A DNA stretch of 6,117 nucleotides from Bacillota bacterium (lineage in GTDB: Bacteria; Bacillota; Clostridia; Saccharofermentanales; Fastidiosipilaceae): positions 1 through 6,117 of the forward strand of contig JAEZYR010000111.1 in assembly GCA_023442635.1 (NCBI GenBank). The letters run 5' to 3'. Shown piece after piece: positions 1 through 5,161 of this stretch. The notes under the pieces were generated by a model, which was given only the letters and a program-made list of their open reading frames with translations, was not told the origin of the DNA and did no database searches. Position 1 is the stretch's first letter, and every line of letters starts with the position of its first letter. The position numbers and the translations under genes were made by a program.

Positions 1-38
1 GTGTGCATTCTTAGACCATCCTGATGATCGATAACCAT
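1..38 (-). CDS. 5' end of an unidentified minus-strand gene (partial)
   Basis: Only the first 12 complete codons are visible, reading M-V-I-D-H-Q-D-G-L-R-M-H before the window edge. The start is an ATG at 38-36 (minus strand). It is preceded by a perfect AGGAGG Shine-Dalgarno at 50-45 with a 6-base spacer, which is why I call a real start rather than a chance ATG. An upstream promoter candidate and operator-like repeats also point leftward into it. The 12 residues are too few to assign a family, and no signal peptide is apparent in them. The gene is divergent from the tRNA-Glu gene. Confidence 0.6.
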   Translation of the reverse strand, partial: MVIDHQDGLRMH

Positions 39-44
39 AAACAT

Positions 45-66
45 CCTCCTAAAATAAATGAGGAGG
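45..66 (-). promoter_or_regulatory. Ribosome binding site inside a possible Shine-Dalgarno-sequestering hairpin
   Basis: On the minus strand the AGGAGG ribosome binding site (50-45) of the leftmost gene is preceded, 10 bases upstream, by its exact complement CCTCCT (66-61). In the mRNA these could form a 6-bp hairpin with an A/U-rich 10-base loop that hides the Shine-Dalgarno. The inverted repeat is seen directly. That it controls translation is inference. The upstream half also mimics the 3' end of 16S rRNA, so this could equally be a chance purine/pyrimidine symmetry. Confidence 0.4.
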
Positions 67-74
67 GTGACAAA

Positions 75-114
75 TTCGCCTGGCAATTTGCCATGACATT
101 TTCGCTTGGCAATT
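75..114. repeat. Two-copy 14-bp direct repeat, 26-bp period
   Basis: TTCGCCTGGCAATT (75-88) recurs as TTCGCTTGGCAATT (101-114) with one mismatch. The first copy overlaps the TGGCAA-T-TTGCCA dyad and the second overlaps the -10 region of the candidate leftward promoter. A period near two and a half helical turns is compatible with paired protein-binding sites or a short tandem duplication. Confidence 0.5.
81..93. promoter_or_regulatory. Operator-like inverted repeat TGGCAA-T-TTGCCA
   Basis: This is a perfect 6+1+6 dyad between the divergent leftward gene and the tRNA gene. It lies just downstream of the predicted start point (about 105) of the leftward promoter, where a dimeric repressor would block transcription. 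A second TTGGCAATT half-site lies at 106-114. No regulator gene is visible in the window, so the binding protein is unknown. Confidence 0.4.
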
Positions 115-140
115 ACAGGCCTTAGTCAAAGACTTGACAA
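112..140 (-). promoter_or_regulatory. Candidate promoter for the leftward gene
   Basis: On the minus strand, TTGTCA (140-135) and TGTAAT (117-112) are separated by 17 bases, a plausible sigma-70-type -35/-10 pair. Initiation would fall near 105 and give a leader of roughly 65-70 bases. That leader would contain the inverted repeat at 81-93 and the CCTCCT/AGGAGG hairpin. Its -35 overlaps the -35 of the rightward tRNA promoter. The assignment rests on sequence match alone. Confidence 0.4.
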
Positions 141-162
141 AAAATGAAATATAGCCTATCCT
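134..162 (+). promoter_or_regulatory. Promoter of tRNA-Glu
   Basis: There is a perfect -35 box TTGACA at 134-139, a 17-base spacer, and TATCCT at 157-162. Transcription should start around 168-170, about 20 bases before the mature tRNA. This is typical of a strong stable-RNA promoter. The C/T-rich stretch after the -10 becomes the short tRNA leader. Confidence 0.8.
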
Positions 163-190
163 CTCTCTCGTCTTTATGCGGCGTGAATCT

Positions 191-265
191 GGCTCTATGG
201 TCAAGCGGTCAAGACGCCGCCCTCTCAAGGCGGAATCCCGAGTTCGATTCTCGGTAGGGTCACCA
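191..265 (+). tRNA. tRNA-Glu (anticodon CTC)
   Basis: This is a complete 75-base cloverleaf. The acceptor stem pairs 191-197 with 255-261, with G-T/T-G wobbles at two positions. The anticodon stem is CCGCC (217-221) with GGCGG (229-233), closing a 7-base loop with anticodon CTC at 224-226. The T arm is CCGAG/CTCGG around TTCGATT (238-254). The discriminator A262 and an encoded CCA (263-265) end the gene. The CTC anticodon reads the glutamate codon GAG. It stands alone here with its own promoter and terminator, and no further tRNA follows. Confidence 0.97.
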
Positions 266-274
266 ATAGAATAG

Positions 275-320
275 GCAAAAGGGAGAAAGTTTCTCAGAAA
301 CCTTTCTCCCTTTGCTTTTA
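275..320 (+). terminator. Intrinsic terminator of the tRNA-Glu transcript
   Basis: A long hairpin starts 10-15 bases after the tRNA. GGGAGAAA (281-288) pairs with TTTCTCCC (303-310). It is extended inward by GTTTC/GAAAC (289-293 with 297-301, one bulged C) around a TCA loop, and outward by A-T pairs. A U-rich tract with TTT and CTTTTA follows. This is a classic Rho-independent terminator. Confidence 0.9.
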
Positions 321-461
321 TCTAGATCTGCTCTACCAACTCTAGCCCTTATCCCTCTTTTACGCATGCCTTGCGATAGGCAAATAGAGCTTAAGCAATG
401 GGCTCAGCATAGCCTAATACGCAGGTCCTTAACAGGGTCAAGGTCGAAAAGATGCATTCTG

Positions 462-859
462 ATGCAAAGCTTAAGCGCTAAAGACGAAGCATGGATTGCG
501 GCAGCTCAGCGGTCATCCGACAGAATTACGACGAGCGATCCGAAAACCATACGGTTGGCGCTGCTGTCCGTTGCAAAAACGGAAAAATCTATAAGGGCGT
601 AAATATATATGCCATGCATGGAGCCTGTGCCGAGCAAATTGCCCTTGGAACTGCCATAACTCATGGCGAAAGAGACTTTTAGACCATCGTAGCCGTAGGA
701 GGGATTGAAGGCCAGGAGATTATCCCTCCTTGTGGTAATTGCCACCAAATCCTGCATGACTATATGCCAGATTGCCAGGTGATACTCTCTGTTGCAGGTC
801 AAGTTGGGAAGGTCAAAGCCGAAGAACGCCTCCCCTTTGCCTACACTTTTAACAGTTGA
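462..859 (+). pseudogene. Cytidine deaminase family, blasticidin-S deaminase-like, broken by a frameshift and a stop
   Basis: Reading LSAKDEAWIAAAQ in one frame (from ATG 462) and then VIRQNYDERSENHTVGAAV in the next (from 512) restores a deaminase. Family features are VGAAV near the N terminus, the zinc/proton-shuttle motif CAE (Cys 626-628, Glu 632-634), and PCGNC (728-742) with the two other zinc cysteines. The tail RLPFAYTFNS resembles the end of blasticidin-S deaminases. As I remember it, Bacillus Bsr aligns closely, e.g. GSAVSNGQKDFDTIVAV against GTAITHGERDF*TIVAV. Two lesions break it: one base is missing near 510-512, and there is an in-frame TAG at 680-682. Adding one base gives 132 codons plus stop, close to the 130-140 residues of the family. 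The zinc-dependent enzyme would hydrolytically deaminate a cytosine nucleoside or blasticidin-type antibiotic, and the exact substrate cannot be told. No good ribosome binding site or promoter is evident upstream. Sequencing error could explain one lesion but less easily both. Confidence 0.8.
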
Positions 860-873
860 GCTTTGAGTCCAAT

Positions 874-3372
874 CTAGAGCGCTCTGTGATCAGACCAGGT
901 CGACAGGCCTGCTTCTGCCCATACATAGCGCCTTTGCCAAGGCAAAAACACAGCCGCCCGACAATCAGCTGGCACCTGGAGGATGACCTGATACTGTTCT
1001 TCTTCCTCAGTCTTCTGGTATTCCCAATGGCAGCGCAAACGACCATAAGGCGTCTCTCGATCATAATCTGACCAAGTGATGCCCAGTCCGAGCTCAGGAT
1101 GTACACAAAAGAGCCGCCAGCCTTCTCCTTCAGGGCTAAGCACAGGCTGCAGGCCTGCTATTCTGCGCTCCACAAAGGATGCGAAGAAGCTGTTTGCCCG
1201 GCTGTCTAAGATGGAAAGCATCAGGCCTTGTAAGATTTCCTCACTACCCAAACCGTAAGCTTGGGCTGCAGACTTTTGCTGCTCTAGAGGCGTTAGAGCA
1301 GCATCGTTATCGCCCAAGCCGCTCTGCCCCTCGGCAAAATGAGCGCCTTGTAGCCTGTCGAGTCCCTGTCCCAAAAAATCGAGCAAATCCAAGAGGTCCC
1401 AATCTGACCATGAGACCCAGAATGCAGCCTCTTGCTGCTTCTGAATCTGGCGATTCTCAGCCCCTCCTCTAGCCTTAGACCAGGCTTGCCAAAGCCTGCC
1501 AATGGCCTCCATGAAGCGCCGCTGAGAGCGTTTATCATGACCTAAATCCGTCGACTTATGCCCAGTGGCACACAGCGAAGTCAAATAGATCAAGAGATCA
1601 GGTCCTGTCGCCCCTTCGTAGTCCGCCCAAGAGACTGGGGCAGAAGGTGCTTTCCTGCCCTCTAAGGCTGCAATCTTGTTCTGGATTCGCCAAAAACGAG
1701 CACGGCTTCGATCAGGTAAAGTGCCAATTGCCTCGAGTTCTTCTCCCACTTCCAGTCCTAGTCGAAGGTCTTCAACAGCCCCCTCCCCTAATTCGAGCAA
1801 GCCTAGGCTGAGCAAGAAATGCGCCCATATGTATGGATAAGTTCTCATAACAAGCTCGCTTGTATCCCAGCTAGCCACGGTCAGCAAACGCTGCCAGCAG
1901 GCCAAATAGTAGGGCATAGCGTCCAGCAGTGAACAGGCACTTTGAGCAAGGAGGGCATTTTCTTCCAAACACGTAGCCATCCTGTCCCCTTCAGCTGGCC
2001 CAAACAGGGTCTCTAAGTATGGCCGCTCTCCCTTCGGCAGCGCATCTCGGTGCGGCCAGTCCACCAAACAACGCATCGTCTGGCGATAGGCTTGAGCTCT
2101 GAGCTGTGTAAGGCCTGGATCGCTACAGTGAAAGCTCGAAATAGCCCTCAAGTCGCGGTGCAGAACCCTCGCTCGCAGATTTTTGCAAAGAAGACTCAGG
2201 CACGCTTTTGAAATGGGCTTGAGGATGCGCAAATAACGAAATCGGCCTAGCTGAGCTGGCAGCAGCCCTTGACTTTGCTCATCCAATATAAAGGCTTGGC
2301 CAATCTGTCCTTCTTCATCTTCGGGGTAAAGTTCAACGCGCTCTGGGAGCGAACAGCCAGGCTCGGCCTCGTAAACCAAAGTTGCGTGTAAGAGCAAGCG
2401 AAAATCCAGGCGACAAAAGGCTCCTGGGCAAGCTGTCACGGCTAGAACCGGCAGCGCTTCTTGGCCGCCAATCGCTGGCAAAGGCCGAAGGCATAGCCGC
2501 TGGTCTTCAGGCGTTTCATGCGGCACGATCTGGGCTGCAGAATGGAGCGGAGGACAAAGCCGTCCTTCTGCTGCCTTGGCAGCCTGTCTGGCTTCATGCC
2601 AACTCTGCTCAAGCGGATAAGCCCAGCTACTAACCCTATCTTTCAGCTCCATAAAGGTCTCTTGGCCCTGATGGTCGATAAAATGCAAGGCAGCTCGCAA
2701 GCGCGTGAGATCTAGCTCGCCTTCTCCGCAAAGGAAGGCTAAGTACCAGGCTTCATCGGCCGCCTCTAGGACACAAGAAGCCGCCTCCCCAGTCAGATCG
2801 ATGATTTCTGTCTGTGGCAGGCCAGCTAGCCCTTGCCCCGCATAAACACCGCGCAGCCAACGTTTTTCGTCGGATTGAGGATTAAACAAAAAAGGCACAC
2901 AGGCACCTTCGGAGGCGAGATGCAAGTGAATCTGGGCTAGGCCTTCTTCGGCAGTCAAAAAAGCTTCTGCCAAGGGCAGGGGCTCATCCAAGCATAAGAT
3001 CCTGCGTCCTTTGATCTCCCAGCAGCATGAGCTAGTCCGAAGACACAAAGTCGCAAAGGCTAACGGCGCTGACCAAGGACTGATTCCTGCTGAGCAGTTG
3101 ACTCGAACCTGAATTTGGTAATAGTGGTCGGCTTGCAGTTGCATACCCGAAGGCCAAGTTTGGCAAAGGCCACCATCAGCTGGCAGCCATGGGCTTTCCA
3201 TTTGCTTTTCTTCGCGGCCAGCTGCTGACAGCTGTCGGACTCGCAACTGCCATTGGCGCGTGTAGAGTCCTGCTTCGTCACCCTCCAGCCACCAGCTGAG
3301 TGAGGGCGTTAATGTTTGCAAATCCAGGGGGTGTTTTTGTCCCTCGATGCGCAAATGGGTCACCTGAAACAC
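874..3372 (-). CDS. Divergent GH78 alpha-L-rhamnosidase-like protein
   Basis: The product has 832 residues and no signal peptide, so it is probably cytoplasmic. The start is GTG (3372-3370) with GAGGCGGA about 6 bases upstream. A nearby ATG (3385-3383) is out of frame. An N-terminal Fn3-like segment (about 1-110) carries TPSLSW, YYQIQVRV and SPWSAPLAFAT, as in bacterial rhamnosidases. RFRYLRILKP (377-386) and FHCSDPGLTQL (414-424) match the family's 'GFRYVEV' and 'F.CSNPLLNQL' signatures leading into the (alpha/alpha)6 barrel. The C-terminal beta-sandwich shows AGLQP (739-743), HPELGLGITWSDYDRETPYG (758-777) and VPADCRAAVFLP (800-811). GH78 enzymes release terminal L-rhamnose from glycosides or polysaccharides. 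Here the catalytic D-x-P-x-R-E-x-x-G-W region reads DWPHRDALPKGE (438-449), and the usual S-x-N-H of the late barrel reads SRANS (724-728). Activity is therefore doubtful. The protein is somewhat shorter than many family members. There is no sugar transporter or regulator beside it. Family membership is fairly secure, but the function is not. Confidence 0.75.
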   Translation of the reverse strand: MFQVTHLRIEGQKHPLDLQTLTPSLSWWLEGDEAGLYTRQWQLRVRQLSAAGREEKQMESPWLPADGGLCQTWPSGMQLQADHYYQIQVRVNCSAGISPWSAPLAFATLCLRTSSCCWEIKGRRILCLDEPLPLAEAFLTAEEGLAQIHLHLASEGACVPFLFNPQSDEKRWLRGVYAGQGLAGLPQTEIIDLTGEAASCVLEAADEAWYLAFLCGEGELDLTRLRAALHFIDHQGQETFMELKDRVSSWAYPLEQSWHEARQAAKAAEGRLCPPLHSAAQIVPHETPEDQRLCLRPLPAIGGQEALPVLAVTACPGAFCRLDFRLLLHATLVYEAEPGCSLPERVELYPEDEEGQIGQAFILDEQSQGLLPAQLGRFRYLRILKPISKACLSLLCKNLRARVLHRDLRAISSFHCSDPGLTQLRAQAYRQTMRCLVDWPHRDALPKGERPYLETLFGPAEGDRMATCLEENALLAQSACSLLDAMPYYLACWQRLLTVASWDTSELVMRTYPYIWAHFLLSLGLLELGEGAVEDLRLGLEVGEELEAIGTLPDRSRARFWRIQNKIAALEGRKAPSAPVSWADYEGATGPDLLIYLTSLCATGHKSTDLGHDKRSQRRFMEAIGRLWQAWSKARGGAENRQIQKQQEAAFWVSWSDWDLLDLLDFLGQGLDRLQGAHFAEGQSGLGDNDAALTPLEQQKSAAQAYGLGSEEILQGLMLSILDSRANSFFASFVERRIAGLQPVLSPEGEGWRLFCVHPELGLGITWSDYDRETPYGRLRCHWEYQKTEEEEQYQVILQVPADCRAAVFLPWQRRYVWAEAGLSTWSDHRAL

Positions 3373-3410
3373 AGTTCCGCCTCATTTCTGGCCTAAGCCT
3401 TAGATTGCCC

Positions 3411-3438
3411 TTGTGCAGACTTGATTTTAAAGTATAGT
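3411..3438 (+). promoter_or_regulatory. Candidate promoter of the rRNA methyltransferase gene
   Basis: TTGTGC (3411-3416), a 16-base spacer and TATAGT (3433-3438) form a plausible sigma-70-type promoter, giving a leader of roughly 140 bases before ATG 3587. The -10 sits in AGTATAGT, which reads ACTATACT on the other strand. It could therefore also supply a -10 (TATACT, 3436-3431) for the divergent GH78 gene, although no good minus-strand -35 is visible. Confidence 0.45.
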
Positions 3439-3512
3439 GCTTGCGCCTCAAATAGAGCCAGCTTGCTTCTGGGGAACTAGCTTACGATTCATCTAGTAAG
3501 AGCCGCAAGAGC

Positions 3513-3555
3513 TTCTTGTTAAACTGCTAGACCCAAATTCTTGCTAAACTCTAGA
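3513..3555 (+). repeat. Imperfect 18-19-bp direct repeat in the methyltransferase leader
   Basis: TTCTTGTTAAACTGCTAGA (3513-3531) recurs 25 bases later as TTCTTGCTAAACTCTAGA (3538-3555), with one substitution and one missing base. It lies in the untranslated leader just upstream of the ribosome binding site. It may be a small tandem duplication or a paired binding site, and no function is evident. Confidence 0.5.
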
Positions 3556-3586
3556 AACGAGATCGAAGAAGGGAGTACGCATCCTC

Positions 3587-4519
3587 ATGTCTGCTTCAAC
3601 AGATTCCCAGCGCCAAGCTTTTTCGCAAAAAGCGCTCTTAGAGCGGCTAGCTGCATTGCCCTTGCCAATTCAAGCCAAGCAAAATGAGCATTTTCGTGAA
3701 CTGCTCCAGTGGGGGCGTCGCGGTGCTTATGCTGATGCCTATCTGGCAGAAGGCGTTCGTCTTCTTTCGGCCTTACCCATCCAGCAGGCTGAGCGTTATG
3801 TCCAATGTCTCCTGCTGAGCCCCGCTGGTCTCAAGCACTTTGATGATCCTGTTTATGGAGACAGCTTGAAGCGCCTTTTTAGCCTCGATCGTCCTCTTTT
3901 TTATCTGAGCGATACGCTATTGAATCGCTTAACCGAAACGGAGCACAGCCAAGGCATTGCCCTACTTCTTGAGCGGCCTGACGAGCATGCATGGCAACAT
4001 CTACTGGGTGAGCAGCGCTCCCCTCTGCAAAGCCGATTGTTGATTCTCGAAAATGTCCAGGATCCTGGCAATGTAGGCACGCTTCTGCGTCTAGCTCTGG
4101 CCTTAGGCTGGGATGGCGTCTTACTTTGTGGTAGCCAGGCCTGCAACCCCTTTCAGGGCAAGGTTCTCCGCGCCAGCATGGGTGCCGTCTGGCAGCTGCC
4201 CTGCTATCGCCTCAGCTGCCCAGATGAGGCCTCTTTGCAAAAATTTTACCAACAACTCAAGCAAGTCTCTTGCACCCTTATTGCCACCAGTCCACACGCG
4301 CCTATTGATGTCCGCCATGTTCTTGAGCAACCCCCTATCCGCCAGTCTGACAGCTTTGCCCTCCTTCTTGGCAATGAAGCCAAAGGCCTCAGTCAACTCG
4401 CCTTAAACATGGCCGATCTCTCTGTCTCGATCCCCATGTGGGGGGCTGTCGAGTCGCTGAATGTCGCGACGGCTGCCACGATAGCCGCCTGGGAACTCAG
4501 CCGTTTACAACCTCGCTAG
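3587..4519 (+). CDS. SpoU/TrmH (SPOUT) family RNA 2'-O-ribose methyltransferase
   Basis: The product has 310 residues and is cytoplasmic. The SPOUT superfamily transfers methyl from S-adenosylmethionine to a ribose 2'-OH in rRNA or tRNA, and members fold with a C-terminal trefoil knot and work as dimers. The N-terminal substrate-binding segment shows RRGAYADAYLAEGVRLL (44-60), like the 'fl.EG.r.v.eal' of RlmB/TsnR-type proteins. TETEHSQGIALLLE (116-129) resembles the usual linker before the catalytic domain. The three SpoU motifs are intact: ENVQDPGNVGTLLR (155-168, with the catalytic-type Arg 168), LLLGNEAKGLS (259-269) and IPMWGAVESLNVATAATIAAWE (282-303), which bind the cofactor in the knot. 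The start ATG at 3587 has GGGAG (3571-3575) 11 bases upstream, a slightly long spacing. The target nucleotide cannot be told from sequence, so I give no gene symbol. A hairpin terminator lies about 80 bases downstream, so it is probably monocistronic. Confidence 0.92.
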   Translation: MSASTDSQRQAFSQKALLERLAALPLPIQAKQNEHFRELLQWGRRGAYADAYLAEGVRLLSALPIQQAERYVQCLLLSPAGLKHFDDPVYGDSLKRLFSLDRPLFYLSDTLLNRLTETEHSQGIALLLERPDEHAWQHLLGEQRSPLQSRLLILENVQDPGNVGTLLRLALALGWDGVLLCGSQACNPFQGKVLRASMGAVWQLPCYRLSCPDEASLQKFYQQLKQVSCTLIATSPHAPIDVRHVLEQPPIRQSDSFALLLGNEAKGLSQLALNMADLSVSIPMWGAVESLNVATAATIAAWELSRLQPR

Positions 4520-4599
4520 TTAGACTTGGCACCCGCCCTAGTGCGAGCCTGGGGCAGCTGATGACGTGCGGTTGTTTTGTATCGCCGCCTGGCTTATTT

Positions 4600-4637
4600 C
4601 CTATATCGGCACCTGCCTATAGGCATTTCTTTTCTTT
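4600..4637 (+). terminator. Probable intrinsic terminator after the methyltransferase gene
   Basis: CCTATA (4600-4605) pairs with TATAGG (4618-4623), and GGC (4608-4610) with GCC (4615-4617) around an ACCT loop. Two bases (TC) bulge on the left arm. The hairpin is followed by the T-rich run CATTTCTTTTCTTT. It lies 80 bases past the stop codon and just before the potassium-uptake promoter, as expected for a transcript boundary. Confidence 0.6.
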
Positions 4638-4654
4638 AGCTAGAGCGCTACAAT
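4626..4654 (+). promoter_or_regulatory. Candidate promoter of the potassium-uptake operon
   Basis: A good -10 box TACAAT lies at 4649-4654, with a weak -35 TTTCTT at 4626-4631 and a 17-base spacer. Initiation near 4661 would give a leader of about 57 bases. The leader could form a 6-bp hairpin, TCCCAT (4667-4672) with GTGGGA (4684-4689). I see no c-di-AMP (ydaO-type) riboswitch, and the leader is too short for one. Confidence 0.45.
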
Positions 4655-4717
4655 GCACAAGCTTAGTCCCATGATCAGATTGCGTGGGAGAACGAGGAGA
4701 TAATAGGGTCAAATAGC

Positions 4718-5161
4718 ATGTTAGTTATTGTGATTGGTTGTGGTCGGGTAGGTTCTACCCTAGTCAGACAGCTTTTGAACGCAGGCCAAGAAGTCGTTGT
4801 GGTGGACGACGATCCTCTCCGTTTAGAGAGCATTCAGGATCTCGATTGCATCCAAGTTGTCGGCCTTCCCATCGATTTAGACGTCCTTCGCAAGGCAGGT
4901 ATCGAGGCGGCAGACGCCCTTTGTGCCTGCAGCAGTAGCGAAAATGTCAACATCATGGTCGCGGAAATCGCCGTGCAGATCTTTGGTGTCGAGCAAGTCT
5001 ATTTGCGCAGTTTTAACCCTGCCAACACAGATAGCCTACGCCGTATGGGTTTAGGCGTTATTTCGGGTACAGAACTCATCGTCAATGGTTTTTGCGAAGC
5101 TCTCGCCTTACCCAAAATGTCCAACAATCCCAACCCAGCGCCGAAGGAGGATGACCTGTGA
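4718..5161 (+). CDS. TrkA-like potassium uptake protein, RCK_N domain only
   Basis: The product has 147 residues: one Rossmann-fold RCK_N domain followed by a short polar tail (about 134-147), with no RCK_C domain. The nucleotide-binding loop G7-C-G9-R-V-G12 and the acidic end of strand 2 (D30) are intact, so it should bind NAD(H) or an adenine nucleotide. The start at 4718 places the loop at the normal distance from the N terminus. AGGG (4705-4708) is the nearest ribosome binding site, while a better GAGGAG (4694-4699) is 18 bases away. It is the first gene of an operon with a full-length TrkA-like protein and a TrkH/KtrB-type channel. It most likely forms part of the cytoplasmic ring that gates K+ uptake. 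Thermotoga maritima has a comparable split pair, TM1088A/TM1088B, whose two-subunit ring structure is known. Confidence 0.9.
   Translation: MLVIVIGCGRVGSTLVRQLLNAGQEVVVVDDDPLRLESIQDLDCIQVVGLPIDLDVLRKAGIEAADALCACSSSENVNIMVAEIAVQIFGVEQVYLRSFNPANTDSLRRMGLGVISGTELIVNGFCEALALPKMSNNPNPAPKEDDL

Noticed and set aside
191..265. tRNA-Glu as an integration site of a mobile element
   Set aside because: No integrase, no repeat of the tRNA 3' end elsewhere in the window, and a normal terminator directly follows the tRNA.
312..461. TTG or ATG starts extending the deaminase frame far upstream
   Set aside because: The extension begins inside the tRNA terminator, has no ribosome binding site, and shows no family similarity before about position 471.
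680..682. In-frame TAG in the deaminase as a recoded sense codon
   Set aside because: TAG ends two other genes normally in this window (874-876 on the minus strand and 4517-4519). A separate frameshift also breaks the same gene, so a pseudogene is simpler.
506..802. 98-residue minus-strand open frame opposite the deaminase
   Set aside because: It mirrors the deaminase remnant, whose plus-strand reading carries the CAE and PCGNC zinc motifs. The minus frame shows no family features.
876..885. AGAGCGCTCT palindrome as a bidirectional terminator
   Set aside because: It has no loop and no T-tract on either side, and it overlaps the GH78 stop codon.
1179..1538. Short open frames on both strands inside the GH78 gene
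   Set aside because: They have no recognisable motifs and overlap fully a long frame with clear GH78 signatures.
3441..3586. T-box or other riboswitch in the methyltransferase leader
   Set aside because: No T-box consensus or recognised riboswitch core is present. I see only small imperfect stems and a direct repeat.
4113..4406. Alternative frames within the methyltransferase gene
   Set aside because: The main frame here contains all three SpoU motifs, so the others are shadows.
4655..4717. c-di-AMP riboswitch ahead of the potassium operon
   Set aside because: The leader is only about 57 bases and lacks the conserved ydaO/yuaA core. Only a weak 6-bp hairpin is present.
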